Shown here piece by piece: positions 62,907 to 64,000 of a DNA stretch of 64,000 nt. The position numbers were made by a program, and so were the translations under genes. A model generated the notes under the pieces. It was given only the letters and a program-made list of their open reading frames with translations, was not told the origin of the DNA and made no database searches. Numbering within the stretch: the first letter of the stretch is position 1; every line of letters begins with the position of its first letter. Where the stretch lies: contig NZ_JAPDHX010000001.1 in assembly GCF_025972045.1 (NCBI RefSeq), forward strand, positions 271,181-335,180, given 5' to 3'. Source of the stretch: Micropruina sonneratiae. Lineage in GTDB: Bacteria; Actinomycetota; Actinomycetes; Propionibacteriales; Propionibacteriaceae.

Positions 62907-63011
62907 CCGGTCTCGACATCGGCGCCGAGTCGAGGGTTGGGCGTCCGGCTTTCGGCTTGTAACGCCCCATCGGCACGGTTTCCCTCCAGCGGACGCCGAT
63001 GTCGAGACCGG
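62907..63011. repeat. 105-bp inverted-repeat element with 18-bp perfect arms
   Basis: CCGGTCTCGACATCGGCG (62907-62924) is the exact reverse complement of 62994-63011. The 69-nt interior has no protein-like frame. It occupies most of the 293-nt gap between the YbjQ gene and the pullulanase gene. It differs in arm sequence from the 6.9 and 60.3 kb elements. A non-autonomous mobile element or a large hairpin terminator are both possible. Confidence 0.6.
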
Positions 63012-63116
63012 CGGCCCGGAGGCGTCCCCCAATGCCCGAACCCCGCGGCGAGGGGTACACGGCCCCACACCCGACCGGGGCAGGATGGGCGGGACCGCTA
63101 CACGACGAGGTGACGC

Positions 63117-64000
63117 ATGCACAGGCTGCAGGGCCGGCCCGACCTGACGCTGGCGGCAGGTCACTGGGTTCGGCGTGACCTGATCGCGTGGCCCACCGAG
63201 GGCCTGCCTCCCGGTACCGATCCGGCCGCCCTCGACTGGCGGTTGCACGCCAGCGCCGACGGCCGCATCGAGGTCGAGGCCCGCGAGCCGGTCAGCTGGC
63301 ACACCGCCGACCTCACCCTCGATCCCGACGGGCTTCCCGATCAGGTACTGGCCGATCGCCCCCACCTGCGCGGCTACCTGGCGCTGTGGATCGACGGCGC
63401 CACGGCGTCCCGGGCCGAAGAACTGCTGCGTGGCCAGGTTGCGCTGAGCGCCCACCAGCCGTCCGGACGCCTGGTCAACTCCGGCTCGCTGCAACTGCCC
63501 GGCGTCCTCGATGACGTGTACGCCGACGCCACCCGCGCCCGGCTGGGCCTGACCTGGCACGACGGCGTCCCCACCCTGCGGCTGTGGGCGCCGACCGCGC
63601 GCGGCGTCACCCTGCAGCTGTGGGCGCCGGACGCCGACCTGCACGACCGCCCCGACACCCTCCCCACCACCCGCGAACCCGACGGCTGCTGGTCGGTGAC
63701 CGGCGAGGAGTCGTGGCGGGGGGCCCGCTACCGCTGGGCGGTCACCGTGTTCGCGCCCGCCGGCCAGCGGGTCGTCACCAACCCGGTCACCGACCCGTAC
63801 TCGCTGGCGCTGACCGTGAACTCGACCCATTCGGTCGTGGTCGACCTCGACGACCCCACCCTGCAACCTGAGCAGTGGCGCAGCACCCCTGCGCCGCCAC
63901 TGCGGCACGCCGTCGACCAGGTGATCTACGAGTTGCACGTGCGCGATTTTTCGATCAGTGACAAGTCGGTGCCCGAGGACGAACGCGGGAGCTTCCTCGC
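63117..64000 (+). CDS. pulA: Pullulanase-type alpha-1,6-glucosidase (N-terminal part, runs off the window)
   Basis: Debranching enzyme acting on alpha-1,6 bonds of pullulan or glycogen. About 294 residues are visible. The N-terminal carbohydrate-binding-like region has AAGHWVRRDLIAWP and then GYLALWIDGATASRAEELLRGQVAL. A glycogen-branching-type N2 domain follows (LGLTWHDGVPTLRLWAPTARGVTLQLW). VDQVIYELHVRDFSISDKSV is the start of the GH13 barrel, cut before the catalytic residues. Start ATG 63117 with GAGG upstream. No signal peptide is seen, so it is probably cytosolic. Confidence 0.88.
   Translation, partial: MHRLQGRPDLTLAAGHWVRRDLIAWPTEGLPPGTDPAALDWRLHASADGRIEVEAREPVSWHTADLTLDPDGLPDQVLADRPHLRGYLALWIDGATASRAEELLRGQVALSAHQPSGRLVNSGSLQLPGVLDDVYADATRARLGLTWHDGVPTLRLWAPTARGVTLQLWAPDADLHDRPDTLPTTREPDGCWSVTGEESWRGARYRWAVTVFAPAGQRVVTNPVTDPYSLALTVNSTHSVVVDLDDPTLQPEQWRSTPAPPLRHAVDQVIYELHVRDFSISDKSVPEDERGSFL

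Overview
This 64 kb window is ordinary chromosome from a high-GC actinobacterium, most likely in or near the Propionibacteriaceae. The evidence is codon use rich in G/C at third positions, a mycothiol synthase (mycothiol is found only in Actinomycetota), an actinobacterial GlnR next to mshD, GTGA/ATGA gene overlaps, and a pyruvate formate-lyase beside acetyl-CoA synthetase and citrate synthase, which suggests a facultative anaerobe. I saw no rRNA, tRNA, CRISPR, prophage or intact transposase. Taxonomy is inferred from gene content, not from a search.

Layout. 1-6.2 kb (minus strand): glnR-mshD-ppk-mutT1, then pstS-pstC with a PHO box in front of pstS; this is a nitrogen/phosphate/polyphosphate and thiol block whose glnR-mshD-phosphate order recalls mycobacteria. 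6.3-19.1 kb: housekeeping genes (dtd, a nitrobindin-like protein, ygfZ, cobT, an NrtR-type regulator, two LAS-type peptidases, pgi) with a decayed methyltransferase and a small inverted-repeat element. 19.2-26.4 kb (plus): a cell-wall polymer operon with an ABC exporter pair, two CDP-alditol polymerases, a TarI-like cytidylyltransferase, a sugar-nucleotide-type SDR and a pyruvyltransferase; it predicts a pyruvylated teichoic-acid-like polymer. 26.3-28.7 kb: moeA, moaC, mogA. 29.3-33.3 kb: secreted and membrane proteins of unknown role. 33.4-38.9 kb: acs, an MFS transporter, a frameshifted lipoprotein, a 26-residue peptide gene with its own operator-like palindrome and terminator, and xseAB.

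39.2-44.5 kb is the most distinctive accessory block: an Hpt protein and a CheY-like regulator diverge from a membrane PAS histidine kinase that is followed by a pyruvoyl-dependent arginine decarboxylase, a GNAT acetyltransferase and an OmpR-type regulator. This looks like a self-contained signalling and agmatine/polyamine module. 44.7-57.4 kb returns to core genes (ispH, ilvA, rmuC, an M18 aminopeptidase, pflBA, putP).

57.98-59.16 kb is a small insertion at the 3' end of ychF. It carries an AAA-type kinase, a higA antitoxin and a broken higB toxin, and is bounded by two diverged copies of the ychF 3' terminus, the signature of site-specific integration at a gene end. 59.2-64 kb: ychF, a GNAT gene, citrate synthase, a YbjQ-family gene and the start of a pullulanase. 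Repeat material includes three intergenic inverted-repeat elements (about 6.9, 60.3 and 62.9 kb) and a family of short palindromic GC-rich repeats (28.1, 35.4 and 53.5 kb).
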